From an uncultured Alistipes sp. (GTDB lineage: Bacteria; Bacteroidota; Bacteroidia; Bacteroidales; UBA932), in the NCBI GenBank assembly GCA_902388455.1, contig CABMPD010000016.1:5265-69264 (forward strand): a DNA stretch of 64,000 nucleotides. Direction: 5' to 3'. A program made the translations under genes and the position numbers. Shown here one piece after another: positions 17,919 to 24,753 of the stretch; the stretch's first letter is position 1; the number at the start of each line of letters is the position of its first letter. A model generated the notes under the pieces. That model worked only from the letters and a program-made list of their open reading frames with translations, was not told the DNA's origin and searched no databases.

Positions 17919-18487
17919 TGTTCCTGACTGACGAACTGTGATACGATTCTCTCGGCCTCAGCCAGAGTATGCTCCAGGACGTCATTTTCCAGAACACGGT
18001 CGAAGCGGGGCTCGTAGAGCAGTTCCTCCTCTGCTTTTGCAACTCTCCGGTCTATCGCTTCCGCTGAGTCAGTGCCACGTCTTTCCAGCCTGCGGCGCAG
18101 TTCTTCCACGGACGGCGGTTTTACGAATACAGACAGCGCGTGGTCTCCGAAAATGCGTTTCAGATTGACGCCTCCCTTTACATCTATGTCGAACAGGATG
18201 ACGTGGCCCTTTGCCCAGATTCTTTCCACTTCCGAGCGGAGTGTCCCGTAGAATGAACCGGGATAGACCTCCTCGTATTCAACGAAAGCGTCCTTCGTGA
18301 TAAGCTCGCGGAATTGTGCCTCGGAGAAGAAATAATACTCTACTCCGTCTTTCTCTTTTCCCCTGGGAGGACGGGAAGTCGCTGATATGGAGAATTCAAG
18401 AAAAGGGAAAACCTTCAGCAGATGTCCTACGACAGTGCTTTTGCCTGCTCCGGAAGGCGCGGAGAAAATAATTACTTTTTGGTTCAT
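17915..18487 (-). CDS. gmk: Guanylate kinase
   Basis: Phosphorylates GMP/dGMP to the diphosphates. The P-loop is at the extreme N-terminus (IIFSAPSGAGKST), followed by the GMP-binding segment SATSRPPRGKEKDGVEYYF and the DIDVKGGVNLKR Walker-B region. The 190-aa length from MNQKVIIF is standard. An in-frame ATG 12 codons upstream lies on the far side of the promoter element and is rejected. The -7 element ends only 4 bases before this ATG, which predicts a leaderless mRNA. Confidence 0.96.
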   Translation of the reverse strand: MNQKVIIFSAPSGAGKSTVVGHLLKVFPFLEFSISATSRPPRGKEKDGVEYYFFSEAQFRELITKDAFVEYEEVYPGSFYGTLRSEVERIWAKGHVILFDIDVKGGVNLKRIFGDHALSVFVKPPSVEELRRRLERRGTDSAEAIDRRVAKAEEELLYEPRFDRVLENDVLEHTLAEAERIVSQFVSQEQ

Positions 18488-18509
18488 ATTGCAAAAATAT
18501 CTAAATTTG
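18478..18509 (+). promoter_or_regulatory. Promoter for fructose-bisphosphate aldolase gene
   Basis: TTTG at 18478-18481 and TAAATTTG at 18502-18509 are separated by 20 bases, a near-perfect Bacteroidota promoter. The -33 box lies inside the start of the divergent gmk gene. Confidence 0.85.
18492..18499 (-). promoter_or_regulatory. Promoter -7 element for gmk-nadD
   Basis: TATTTTTG on the minus strand ends 4 bases before the gmk ATG. A CTTG lies about 21 bases upstream. It interleaves with the divergent fba promoter, so the two may compete for polymerase. Confidence 0.7.
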
Positions 18510-18558
18510 CATGATGATAGCAAGAATATCGGATATTTAACTTAAAGATAGATATATT

Positions 18559-19521
18559 ATGGTATCTTACAAAGATCTCGGCCTTGTGAACTCCAGGGAG
18601 CTCTTCAAGAAGGCCATCAACGGCGGATATGCTATTCCCGCCTTTAATTTCAACAATATGGAGCAGATGCAGGCTATCATACAGGCCTGCGTGGAGACTA
18701 AGTCACCTGTGATCCTGCAGGTGTCAAGCGGAGCGAGAAAATACGCGAACCAGACTATTCTCCGTTATATGGCCCAGGGCGGCGTGGAATACGCCAAGGA
18801 GCTGGGCTGCAATATTCCCATCGTTCTTCACCTCGATCACGGTGACAGCTTCGAGCTCTGCAAGAGCTGCATAGAGTACGGTTTCTCGTCCGTGATGATT
18901 GACGGTTCCTCCAAGCCCTATGATGAAAATGTCGAACTGACCCGTAAAGTAGTGGAGTATGCTCACAAATACGACGTTACAGTTGAGGGTGAGCTGGGTG
19001 TGCTTGCCGGCGTAGAGGATGACGTGAAGGCGGAGAGCCATACATACACCCGTCCCGAGGAAGTTGAGGATTTCGTCAAGAAGACAGGAGTGGACTCACT
19101 TGCTATATCCATCGGAACATCCCACGGTGCATACAAGTTCAAACCCGGTCAGAAACCTGAGATCCGTCTGGACATTCTGCATGAGATAGAGCAGCGCATC
19201 CCCGGATTCCCTATTGTGCTTCACGGTTCATCGTCAGTCCCTCAGGATATCGTGGCTGAGATTAACCATTACGGCGGACATCTGAAGGATTCTATCGGAA
19301 TTCCCGAGGATCAGCTTCGCGAGGCCGCAAAGTCGGCAGTCTGCAAGATCAATATAGACAGCGACGGACGTCTGGCCATGACGGCAGCTATCCGGAAGGT
19401 GTTCGTGGAGCATCCTGAGGAATTCGATCCCAGAAAGTACCTCGGCCCTGCACGTGAAAAGCTGAAGCAGCTGTATATCCATAAGATAAACTGCGTACTG
19501 GGCAGTAATGACAAGATGTAG
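18559..19521 (+). CDS. fba: Class II fructose-bisphosphate aldolase
   Basis: Zinc-dependent aldolase of glycolysis and gluconeogenesis, 320 aa. It contains the Zn/substrate block VLHLDHGDSFELCK, the EGELGVLAGVEDD segment, ISIGTSHGAYKF (second Zn His and Na/phosphate loop) and VLHGSSSVP (third Zn His). It is monocistronic, with its own promoter and a clear downstream terminator. Confidence 0.96.
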   Translation: MVSYKDLGLVNSRELFKKAINGGYAIPAFNFNNMEQMQAIIQACVETKSPVILQVSSGARKYANQTILRYMAQGGVEYAKELGCNIPIVLHLDHGDSFELCKSCIEYGFSSVMIDGSSKPYDENVELTRKVVEYAHKYDVTVEGELGVLAGVEDDVKAESHTYTRPEEVEDFVKKTGVDSLAISIGTSHGAYKFKPGQKPEIRLDILHEIEQRIPGFPIVLHGSSSVPQDIVAEINHYGGHLKDSIGIPEDQLREAAKSAVCKINIDSDGRLAMTAAIRKVFVEHPEEFDPRKYLGPAREKLKQLYIHKINCVLGSNDKM

Positions 19522-19547
19522 CAGTCTGCAAGGGTAAAAAATGCAAG

Positions 19548-19584
19548 ATAGGAGTGTCACATTATGGAAGCACTCCTATTTTTA
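19548..19584 (+). terminator. Intrinsic terminator after fba
   Basis: ATAGGAGTG pairs perfectly with CACTCCTAT (9 bp, 14-base loop), followed by a T-run. Confidence 0.9.
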
Positions 19585-19614
19585 TTGCTTTTTTCAAAAA
19601 AGATGTTAAATTTG
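19585..19614 (+). promoter_or_regulatory. Promoter for the LPP20-like lipoprotein gene
   Basis: TTG at 19585-19587 is followed 19 bases later by TAAATTTG (19607-19614). The start codon is 31 bases downstream of the -7 box. Confidence 0.7.
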
Positions 19615-19645
19615 TACTTTGTTAAATTAATTATTATTTAAACGT

Positions 19646-20221
19646 ATGAAAACAAAACTTTTCCCTATGGTACTTGCCGTCATGGCAATGGTTGTGGCCG
19701 TATCTTCCTGCGGCGGTTCGAAGAAGATGAATGCAGGTAAGACTGAAATCATCCAGCCGTTCAATACACCTGCTGATATGTCCGATGCCGAGTATTTCCG
19801 TGCTACGGCTTCCGGAACGAGTCCGGATCAGGAGATGGCCAGGACTATCGCAGATATGAACGCCCGCACTCAGTTGGCTACTCAGATATCTTCCGTCCTG
19901 AAGGGTGTTACTGAAAGGTATATGAACCAGATTAATGTGGCTGATAAAGCCGAATTTTCCCAGAAAGTGGAACAGAATGTAAGGCTTGTTGTCAACCAGG
20001 AACTTAATGGTGCTGTTGTAAGAGGTACGAAGCTCTATCAGAATGAGAACGGTTCATATGAGTATTGGGTTAATATTGAAATGCCCCGTACAAAGATTAT
20101 GGACGGTCTGGAGGAGGCTATATCCAGGGATGAGAAACTGGCTGTAGACTTCGATCAGCACCTCTTCATGAAGACATTCGAAGAAGAGATGGCACTCGAG
20201 ATGCAGAAGAATGCCAAATAA
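19646..20221 (+). CDS. LPP20-like lipoprotein
   Basis: A 191-aa predicted lipoprotein with a lipobox at Cys22 (VAVSSC) followed by GGSKK. The mature part matches the general LPP20 plan: a short N-terminal linker, a helix rich in Ala and Met (DQEMARTIADMNARTQLATQ), and a later beta segment ending in a YEYWVNIEMPR-type strand. Its function is unknown; it is probably anchored in the outer or inner membrane. It is bounded by its own promoter and terminator, hence monocistronic. Confidence 0.75.
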   Translation: MKTKLFPMVLAVMAMVVAVSSCGGSKKMNAGKTEIIQPFNTPADMSDAEYFRATASGTSPDQEMARTIADMNARTQLATQISSVLKGVTERYMNQINVADKAEFSQKVEQNVRLVVNQELNGAVVRGTKLYQNENGSYEYWVNIEMPRTKIMDGLEEAISRDEKLAVDFDQHLFMKTFEEEMALEMQKNAK

Positions 20222-20241
20222 GTTATTGATTTTGTAAATTT

Positions 20242-20284
20242 AAAGCTCCCCCTTGCTGCAAGCAGTTCGGCGGGGGCTTTATTG
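20242..20284 (+). terminator. Intrinsic terminator after the LPP20-like gene
   Basis: CCCCC (20248-20252) pairs with GGGGG (20272-20276). AAAG and CTTT extend the stem with a 2-base bulge, and a T-rich tail follows. Confidence 0.7.
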
Positions 20285-20299
20285 TAAAATAAGGTAAGT

Positions 20300-21757
20300 A
20301 TGTCAAAGTTCATTAAGTATTTATTCCCCTTGCTGTTTTTGGCGGTAATTCCGTTTGTCGCTGGAGCTCAAAACGATGATTCGTTTCTAGACTTCTACAA
20401 GCAGAGGACACAGGAGTTTAAGGACTGGCGCTCCAAGGCCAATTCTGAATTTACCGAATATTTGTCAGCGGCATGGAAAGAGTTTTTGGTGCAGAGAGGG
20501 AAAGAAGACCCGGTCGGTCCGGTCCCGGAGACCCCTGTGTATTATGATCCTCAGGAGGCAGGAGTGTCAGATGTTATGCCCGGCCTTCCTTTTCCTGGAT
20601 TTATTGCAACGCCGGCATACCCTGTGCCAGTGCCGGCAATAGCGGCCAGATATACCGGAGGAAGTGATGTCGATGTGGATTTTTTCGGTATTCAGGTAAG
20701 TGTGCCTTTCGCAGACAATATGCGTGTGCCGCGTATACAGGCTACGGAGCAGGATGCCTCCAATGCTTGGAAAGTGCTTTCAGAGTCGGATTTCATGCCT
20801 ACAGTAGAGGCTTTGGAGGCTATGCGTAAGGAGCATTCTCTTAGCGATTGGGCGCTGTATACGACAATCAAGAAAATGACGGATGCCGTCTATATCGAGG
20901 AGTATGTCAACGAGAAAGTTATGACACAGATGTTTCTCCTGAGTCAGTTGCAGTATAAGGCCAGGGTCGGTTCTTCTGGAGGGCAGATGATTCTGCTTCT
21001 TCCGTTTACTGCACCGATTTATCAGGTCGCGTATATTACGGACGGAGATGAGGATTTCTATATATACAGCTATTCCAGGCTTAATAGCCAGGATCCTCTT
21101 TATACTTTCTCGGACGACTTTTCAGCTGCCGATAAAAAACTGGATTTGGTAATTGACAGGCAATTGATAGTTGATAACAGTGATTATCAACTCAAAGCAC
21201 TGCCGTTATGGGCTGAATATGTAGGTGAAGATGTGAATGTGCCTCTTAATATACCTTGTGTAAAATTCACTTTGGATTATCCTCAGTCAGATCTGCTGAC
21301 ATACCATAATTCAGACGTAGACGGAGAGTTGAAAAAGGCTGTGTTTACCAGTATCCGTTATAAAGTTCTTAAAGACGGGATGGATCCTCGTCAGGCTGTG
21401 ACATTTGTCCTTACGCTGGTGCAGAGAGGATTCGATTATAAGACTGATTATGAGATGTTCGGGCGTGCCAAGCCTCTCTTTGTAGAAGAGTCGTTTTTCT
21501 ATGGCGCAAATAATTGTAAGGACAGAGTGCTGGTATTTTCATGGATAGTGAAAGATCTGCTTGGGCTGGACGTAGTTATGTTCAGTTACAAAGGGCATGT
21601 GTCGTGCGGAGTCGCGCTTCCTGATGACGTGAAGGGAGACAGTTTTACTTACGAAGGAGTCAGGTATGTTATGTGCGATCCTACCTATATAGGTGCGCCC
21701 ATAGGTGCGACTATGCCCAAGTACCGGGGTGTAGAGCCTCAGATTACAAGACTCTGA
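20300..21757 (+). CDS. Secreted transglutaminase-like protein
   Basis: A 485-aa exported protein with a signal peptide (MSKFIKYLFPLLFLAVIPFVAGAQ) and no lipobox. The C-terminal 90 residues carry a Cys-His-Asp arrangement typical of transglutaminase-like/papain-fold domains: Cys406 in NNCKDRVLVF, His433 in YKGHVSCGV and Asp460 in VMCDPTYIG. The N-terminal 380 residues match no family I know; they contain a Pro-rich linker (residues about 80-120) and a helix-rich part. Its activity is unproven: this fold can be a protease, an amidase or an inactive peptide binder. Confidence 0.72.
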   Translation: MSKFIKYLFPLLFLAVIPFVAGAQNDDSFLDFYKQRTQEFKDWRSKANSEFTEYLSAAWKEFLVQRGKEDPVGPVPETPVYYDPQEAGVSDVMPGLPFPGFIATPAYPVPVPAIAARYTGGSDVDVDFFGIQVSVPFADNMRVPRIQATEQDASNAWKVLSESDFMPTVEALEAMRKEHSLSDWALYTTIKKMTDAVYIEEYVNEKVMTQMFLLSQLQYKARVGSSGGQMILLLPFTAPIYQVAYITDGDEDFYIYSYSRLNSQDPLYTFSDDFSAADKKLDLVIDRQLIVDNSDYQLKALPLWAEYVGEDVNVPLNIPCVKFTLDYPQSDLLTYHNSDVDGELKKAVFTSIRYKVLKDGMDPRQAVTFVLTLVQRGFDYKTDYEMFGRAKPLFVEESFFYGANNCKDRVLVFSWIVKDLLGLDVVMFSYKGHVSCGVALPDDVKGDSFTYEGVRYVMCDPTYIGAPIGATMPKYRGVEPQITRL

Positions 21758-21784
21758 TTGCAGTCAGCAATGACTGACAATTTG
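21758..21784 (+). terminator. Possible terminator hairpin before grpE
   Basis: CAGTCA (21761-21766) pairs perfectly with TGACTG (21771-21776) around a GCAA tetraloop. It is followed by a T-rich stretch without a continuous T-run, so termination may be partial. Confidence 0.45.
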
Positions 21785-21812
21785 TCTATTTTCTTATCTG
21801 GCAATGTTTTTG
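21781..21812 (+). promoter_or_regulatory. Possible promoter for grpE-dnaJ
   Basis: TTTG (21781-21784), a 20-base spacer and TGTTTTTG (21805-21812) give one mismatch to TAnnTTTG. No CIRCE-like inverted repeat is present. Confidence 0.45.
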
Positions 21813-21845
21813 CTGGAGACATTGCGGATTAAAAATTAAGAAGCA

Positions 21846-22415
21846 ATGAAAGAAAATAAGGATATAGCAGAGAATGAGGCAGTTGTCTCAGAAGAAATTT
21901 CTGGGGGTACACCTCAGGATGTCTCAGAAGAGCAACAGGTTCAGGAAGAAGCGACGCCGGAAGATGAGGCTGTCAAGGCTTTGGAAGCGCGTGTTGCGGA
22001 AGTGAATGACAAATACATTCGCCTTGCCGCAGAATTTGATAATTATCGCCGTCGTACGGCCCGTGAGAGGCTTGATCTCATCTCTACGGCAGGAGAGGAT
22101 ATCATCAAGGGAATGCTGCCCGTGCTGGATGACTGTGAGAGAGCTCTTCAGGTGCTTCGTGAATCAGGGGCGGATAAGTCTGCGATAGAGGGTACAGAGT
22201 TGATTTACAGTAAATTGATGGCTTTTCTCAAAGGCAGGGGGCTTAGTGTTATCGACGCGTTGGGCAAAGAACTGGACACAGACTATCATGAGGCTGTAGC
22301 ACAGCTACCGGTTCAGGAAAAGAAGCAGAAGAACAAGATTGTTGATGTGATTCAGCAGGGATATAAGCTCAATGATAAAGTTATACGTTTTGCAAAAGTA
22401 GTAGTGGGGGTGTAG
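21846..22415 (+). CDS. grpE: Nucleotide exchange factor GrpE
   Basis: Co-chaperone that releases ADP from DnaK. The 189-aa protein has an acidic disordered N-terminus (residues 1-45), a long coiled-coil helix with the family block YIRLAAEFDNYRRRTARE, and the C-terminal beta-wing GYKLNDKVIRFAKVVVG. dnaJ starts 3 bases downstream, forming a classic grpE-dnaJ operon. dnaK is not in the window. Confidence 0.96.
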   Translation: MKENKDIAENEAVVSEEISGGTPQDVSEEQQVQEEATPEDEAVKALEARVAEVNDKYIRLAAEFDNYRRRTARERLDLISTAGEDIIKGMLPVLDDCERALQVLRESGADKSAIEGTELIYSKLMAFLKGRGLSVIDALGKELDTDYHEAVAQLPVQEKKQKNKIVDVIQQGYKLNDKVIRFAKVVVGV

Positions 22416-22418
22416 GCT

Positions 22419-23588
22419 ATGGCAGAGAAGAGAGATTATTATGAGGTCCTGGGCGTCTCTCGGGACGCTTCTCAGGAAGAAATCAAGAAGGCATACCGAA
22501 AGATGGCACTTAAGTATCACCCGGACCGCAATCCAGGAGATACGGCTGCTGAGGAAAAATTCAAAGAGGCGGCAGAGGCATATGATGTGTTGAGCAATCC
22601 GGATAAGAAAGCCCGCTATGACCAGTTCGGTCATGCCGGTATGAGTGGGTCGGCAGGAGGTGCCGGTGGATTTGAGGGATTCGGCGGCTTTACGATGGAG
22701 GATATTTTCAGCCGTTTCGGAGATATATTCGGAGGTGGCTTCGGAGGTGGTTTCAGTGGTTTCGGTTCTTCTTCAGGAAGGGGAGGAGTCAGGGTTCAGA
22801 AAGGTTCCAATATCAGAATCCGTGTCAAATTGTCACTTTCGGAAATTGTCAATGGCGTTACAAAGACTGTCAAAATAAAAAAAGCAGTCAAATGCCCTCA
22901 TTGTAATGGTCGTGGAGCAGAGTCCGAGGCAGATATCCATACCTGCGAGACTTGCCACGGAACCGGAATGGTTACAAGAATGGTGCAGTCATTTATGGGA
23001 CGTATGCAGACGACTTCACCATGTCCGGCATGCGGAGGTCAGGGAAAGGTGATTACCAAGCCTTGTCCTCGCTGTCACGGAGCAGGGGTTGTGGAAGGAA
23101 CTGAGGAGGTTTCGTTCAAGATTCCGGCAGGAGTAGTGGAGGGCATGCAGTTGACAGTTCACGGCAAGGGTAATGCTGCAAAAGGTAATGGTGTCAACGG
23201 TGACCTTTTAGTTCTCATCGAAGAAGAAGTGGACGGAGAACTCCAGAGAGATGGAAACGATTTGATTTATACTTTGTTTGTTTCTATGCCTGACTTGGTG
23301 CTTGGAACAGTGGCAGAGATTCCGTCTGCCGACGGAAAAGTCAGGATAAAGGTCGAAGCAGGAACCCAGTCAGGGGCAATTCTTCGAGTAAGGGGTAAAG
23401 GAGTTCCGGATATTAACGGTTATGGACGCGGTGACCTGTTGGTATATATACAGGCATGGACACCGTCAAAGTTGGATCGAAACGAGAAAGAGATGTTTGA
23501 AAAGCTCAAAGAATCAGAGAATTTCACTCCAAAGCCGAGTAAGTTGGATAAGAATTTTTTCGATAGATTGAAAAAAATGTTCAGTTAA
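22419..23588 (+). CDS. dnaJ: Chaperone protein DnaJ
   Basis: Hsp40 co-chaperone of 389 aa. The N-terminal J domain holds HPD in [10 protein letters not shown], followed by a Gly/Phe-rich linker (about residues 75-125). Next come four CxxCxGxG zinc motifs ([32 protein letters not shown]) and the C-terminal substrate-binding domains. Length and order are those of type I DnaJ. The rplS promoter begins 13 bases after its stop, with no intervening hairpin seen. Confidence 0.98.
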   Translation: MAEKRDYYEVLGVSRDASQEEIKKAYRKMALKYHPDRNPGDTAAEEKFKEAAEAYDVLSNPDKKARYDQFGHAGMSGSAGGAGGFEGFGGFTMEDIFSRFGDIFGGGFGGGFSGFGSSSGRGGVRVQKGSNIRIRVKLSLSEIVNGVTKTVKIKKAVKCPHCNGRGAESEADIHTCETCHGTGMVTRMVQSFMGRMQTTSPCPACGGQGKVITKPCPRCHGAGVVEGTEEVSFKIPAGVVEGMQLTVHGKGNAAKGNGVNGDLLVLIEEEVDGELQRDGNDLIYTLFVSMPDLVLGTVAEIPSADGKVRIKVEAGTQSGAILRVRGKGVPDINGYGRGDLLVYIQAWTPSKLDRNEKEMFEKLKESENFTPKPSKLDKNFFDRLKKMFS

Positions 23589-23600
23589 TCGTTAAAAAAA

Positions 23601-23631
23601 TTTGGAATATGTCTGCTTTTGTATATCTTTG
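23601..23631 (+). promoter_or_regulatory. Promoter for rplS
   Basis: TTTG (23601-23604) and TATCTTTG (23624-23631) are separated by 19 bases, a consensus Bacteroidota promoter. The predicted 5' untranslated region is about 70 bases and contains a structured element. Confidence 0.88.
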
Positions 23632-23647
23632 CAGTCCCAAAAAATAA

Positions 23648-23687
23648 GCAACCTCTTGCAGGATGTCGATGATGACAGCAATGTTGC
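23648..23687 (+). promoter_or_regulatory. Structured rplS leader, candidate L19 autoregulatory RNA
   Basis: Three nested helices can be drawn: GCAAC (23648-23652) with GTTGC (23683-23687), TTGC (23656-23659) with GCAA (23678-23681), and TGTC (23664-23667) with GACA (23674-23677) around a 6-base loop. Unpaired bases are almost all on the 5' side (CTC and AGGA). Position just upstream of a ribosomal protein gene suggests feedback control by L19; this is inference. Confidence 0.5.
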
Positions 23688-23705
23688 CACTAAAGGAATA
23701 AGAAA

Positions 23706-24092
23706 ATGGATTTAATAAAGATTGCAGAACAGGCATTTGCACAGGACGAGAAGAAGTATCCCGAGTTTAAGGCAGGCGATACGGTTACTGTGACTTATAA
23801 GATTAAAGAGGAGAACAAGGAGAGACTCCAGAAGTTCCGTGGAGTAGTGATACAGAGGAAAGGTGCCGGTACTACCCAGACTTTCACTGTACGCAAGATT
23901 TCCAACGGTGTAGGTGTTGAGAGGATTTTCCCTCTGTACTCACCCTTCATCTCTGAGATAGAGCTCAACAAGAGCGGTAAGGTACGCAGGGCAAGGATTT
24001 TCTACCTCAGGAACCTCACAGGTAAGAAGGCCCGCATCAAGGAGAAGAAGTTCGCCGGTGTGGTAGCCGAAGAAACAGCGAAAGCAGAATAG
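23706..24092 (+). CDS. rplS: 50S ribosomal protein L19
   Basis: Large-subunit protein at the 30S/50S interface. The family core is clear: [33 protein letters not shown], then [14 protein letters not shown] and [23 protein letters not shown]. The 128-aa length is slightly above the usual 115 because of a short C-terminal tail. trmD, often its operon partner, lies elsewhere in the window (32.1-32.8 kb). tRNA-Arg follows only 13 bases after the stop, so a common transcript is likely. Confidence 0.97.
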   Translation: MDLIKIAEQAFAQDEKKYPEFKAGDTVTVTYKIKEENKERLQKFRGVVIQRKGAGTTQTFTVRKISNGVGVERIFPLYSPFISEIELNKSGKVRRARIFYLRNLTGKKARIKEKKFAGVVAEETAKAE

Positions 24093-24105
24093 TTTCTGAA
24101 ATATT

Positions 24106-24179
24106 GGCCTCGTAGCTCAACTGAATAGAGCATCTGACTACGGATCAGAAGGTTGTGGGTTTGAATCCCGCCGAGGTCA
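24106..24179 (+). tRNA. tRNA-Arg (anticodon ACG)
   Basis: Cloverleaf: acceptor GGCCTCG with CGAGGTC (one G-U), anticodon stem TCTGA/TCAGA with loop CTACGGA and ACG at 24140-24142, and a T arm carrying the sequence TTTGAAT. Discriminator A; CCA not encoded. The first base A of the anticodon would be edited to inosine by TadA. No separate promoter was found between rplS and this gene. Confidence 0.95.
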
Positions 24180-24195
24180 CAGCCATAAAGGCAGT

Positions 24196-24226
24196 AAGGG
24201 ACGGCAGCAATGCGCGTCCCTTTATA
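24196..24226 (+). terminator. Terminator of rplS/tRNA-Arg
   Basis: AAGGGACG (24196-24203) pairs with CGTCCCTT (24215-24222) around an 11-base loop, followed by TATATT. The 3' arm overlaps the next, much longer palindrome. Confidence 0.75.
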
Positions 24227-24280
24227 TTAAAAGACAGACAGAAGGAAGTTTACTCCCTTCTGTCTGTCTTTTAATATAAA
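24221..24280. repeat. Perfect 25-bp inverted repeat
   Basis: Bases 24221-24245 are the exact reverse complement of 24256-24280, with a 10-base spacer whose AGT/ACT can add three more pairs. The stem is AT-rich outside and carries two tandem GACA units inside. On either strand it could act as a strong terminator or a processing hairpin. Confidence 0.9.
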
Positions 24281-24520
24281 GTAATGTGGCAAAGCCACAT
24301 TGCAGGAACTTTGTTCCTGCGGACGCCTTCATAAGGCCTGCCTCAGTGCGGGAAAAGCAAGCACAGCGCTGCTAATCCCGCCGCCCGGAGCAGGAAGCAT
24401 CCGCCCACCTTTCGAAAGTGGTGCCGATGGCGCCTGTCTGGGCACAAAAAAAGTCTGAATCAACCGATTCATCCGGAGCCCGCGACCAACTCCGGGATGG
24501 GTCAGATACGGATGCCCTTC
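24281..24520. repeat. Cluster of short palindromes in the inter-tRNA gap
   Basis: No credible gene is present. Perfect hairpins follow one another: AATGTGGC/GCCACATT (24283-24301), GCAGGAAC/GTTCCTGC (24302-24320) and GCCTT/AAGGC (24325-24337). A larger GCGGGA/TCCCGC pair encloses 24348-24381. Further right are GAATC/GATTC and a nested pairing of TCTGA (24455-24459) with TCAGA (24502-24506) around CCGGAG/CTCCGG. Bases 24438-24459 repeat the 3' end of tRNA-Leu plus adjoining A-run in inverted orientation, with one mismatch in 22. Confidence 0.8.
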
Positions 24521-24566
24521 GGGCACAAAAAAAGACTGATGCGAACATCAGTCTTTTTTTGTGCCC
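24521..24566 (-). terminator. Terminator of tRNA-Leu, perfect 21-bp inverted repeat
   Basis: 24521-24541 is the exact reverse complement of 24546-24566 with a 4-base loop. Read on the minus strand, GACTGATG/CATCAGTC is followed by seven Ts. The outer five pairs reuse the last bases of the tRNA-Leu acceptor strand, so the hairpin and the mature tRNA fold are mutually exclusive there. Confidence 0.85.
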
Positions 24567-24646
24567 AGAACAAGACTCGAACTTGCACGCCTTAAACAGG
24601 CACTACCCCCTCAAAGTAGCGTGTCTACCAATTTCACCATCTGGGC
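24562..24646 (-). tRNA. tRNA-Leu (anticodon GAG)
   Basis: A class II tRNA of 85 bases with a long variable arm. The acceptor is GCCCAGA with TCTGGGC and discriminator A; the anticodon stem is CTACT/GGTAG (one G-U) with loop TTGAGGG, giving GAG for CUC/CUU. CCA is not encoded: ACA-A-run follows. It is convergent with tRNA-Arg. Confidence 0.95.
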
Positions 24647-24666
24647 TCTTTTTGGGTTTCGGGCTG

Positions 24667-24674
24667 CAAATATA
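24667..24674 (-). promoter_or_regulatory. Promoter -7 element for tRNA-Leu
   Basis: TATATTTG on the minus strand, 20 bases before the mature tRNA 5' end. No TTTG at the expected -33 position. Confidence 0.65.
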
Positions 24675-24753
24675 CATTGTTTTTTTTAAAATGAAACATT
24701 TTTTGAAATTTTTCTTAAATTTACGTCAATTTTGAACCAAAACCACTCAGGCC

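Noticed and set aside
24281..24566. Integron attC array or CRISPR-like repeat array
   Set aside because: The hairpins differ in sequence and size, with no regular spacing, no cassette genes, and no integrase or cas gene in the window.
24562..24646. tRNA-Leu read with anticodon TGA (Ser)
   Set aside because: That reading shifts the anticodon stem by one base. The CTACT/GGTAG stem leaves loop TTGAGGG with GAG in position.
24329..24735. Short frames inside the inter-tRNA palindrome field (24329-24526 minus, 24418-24735 plus)
   Set aside because: They cross hairpins and, in one case, the tRNA-Leu gene, with no promoter, start signal or domain.
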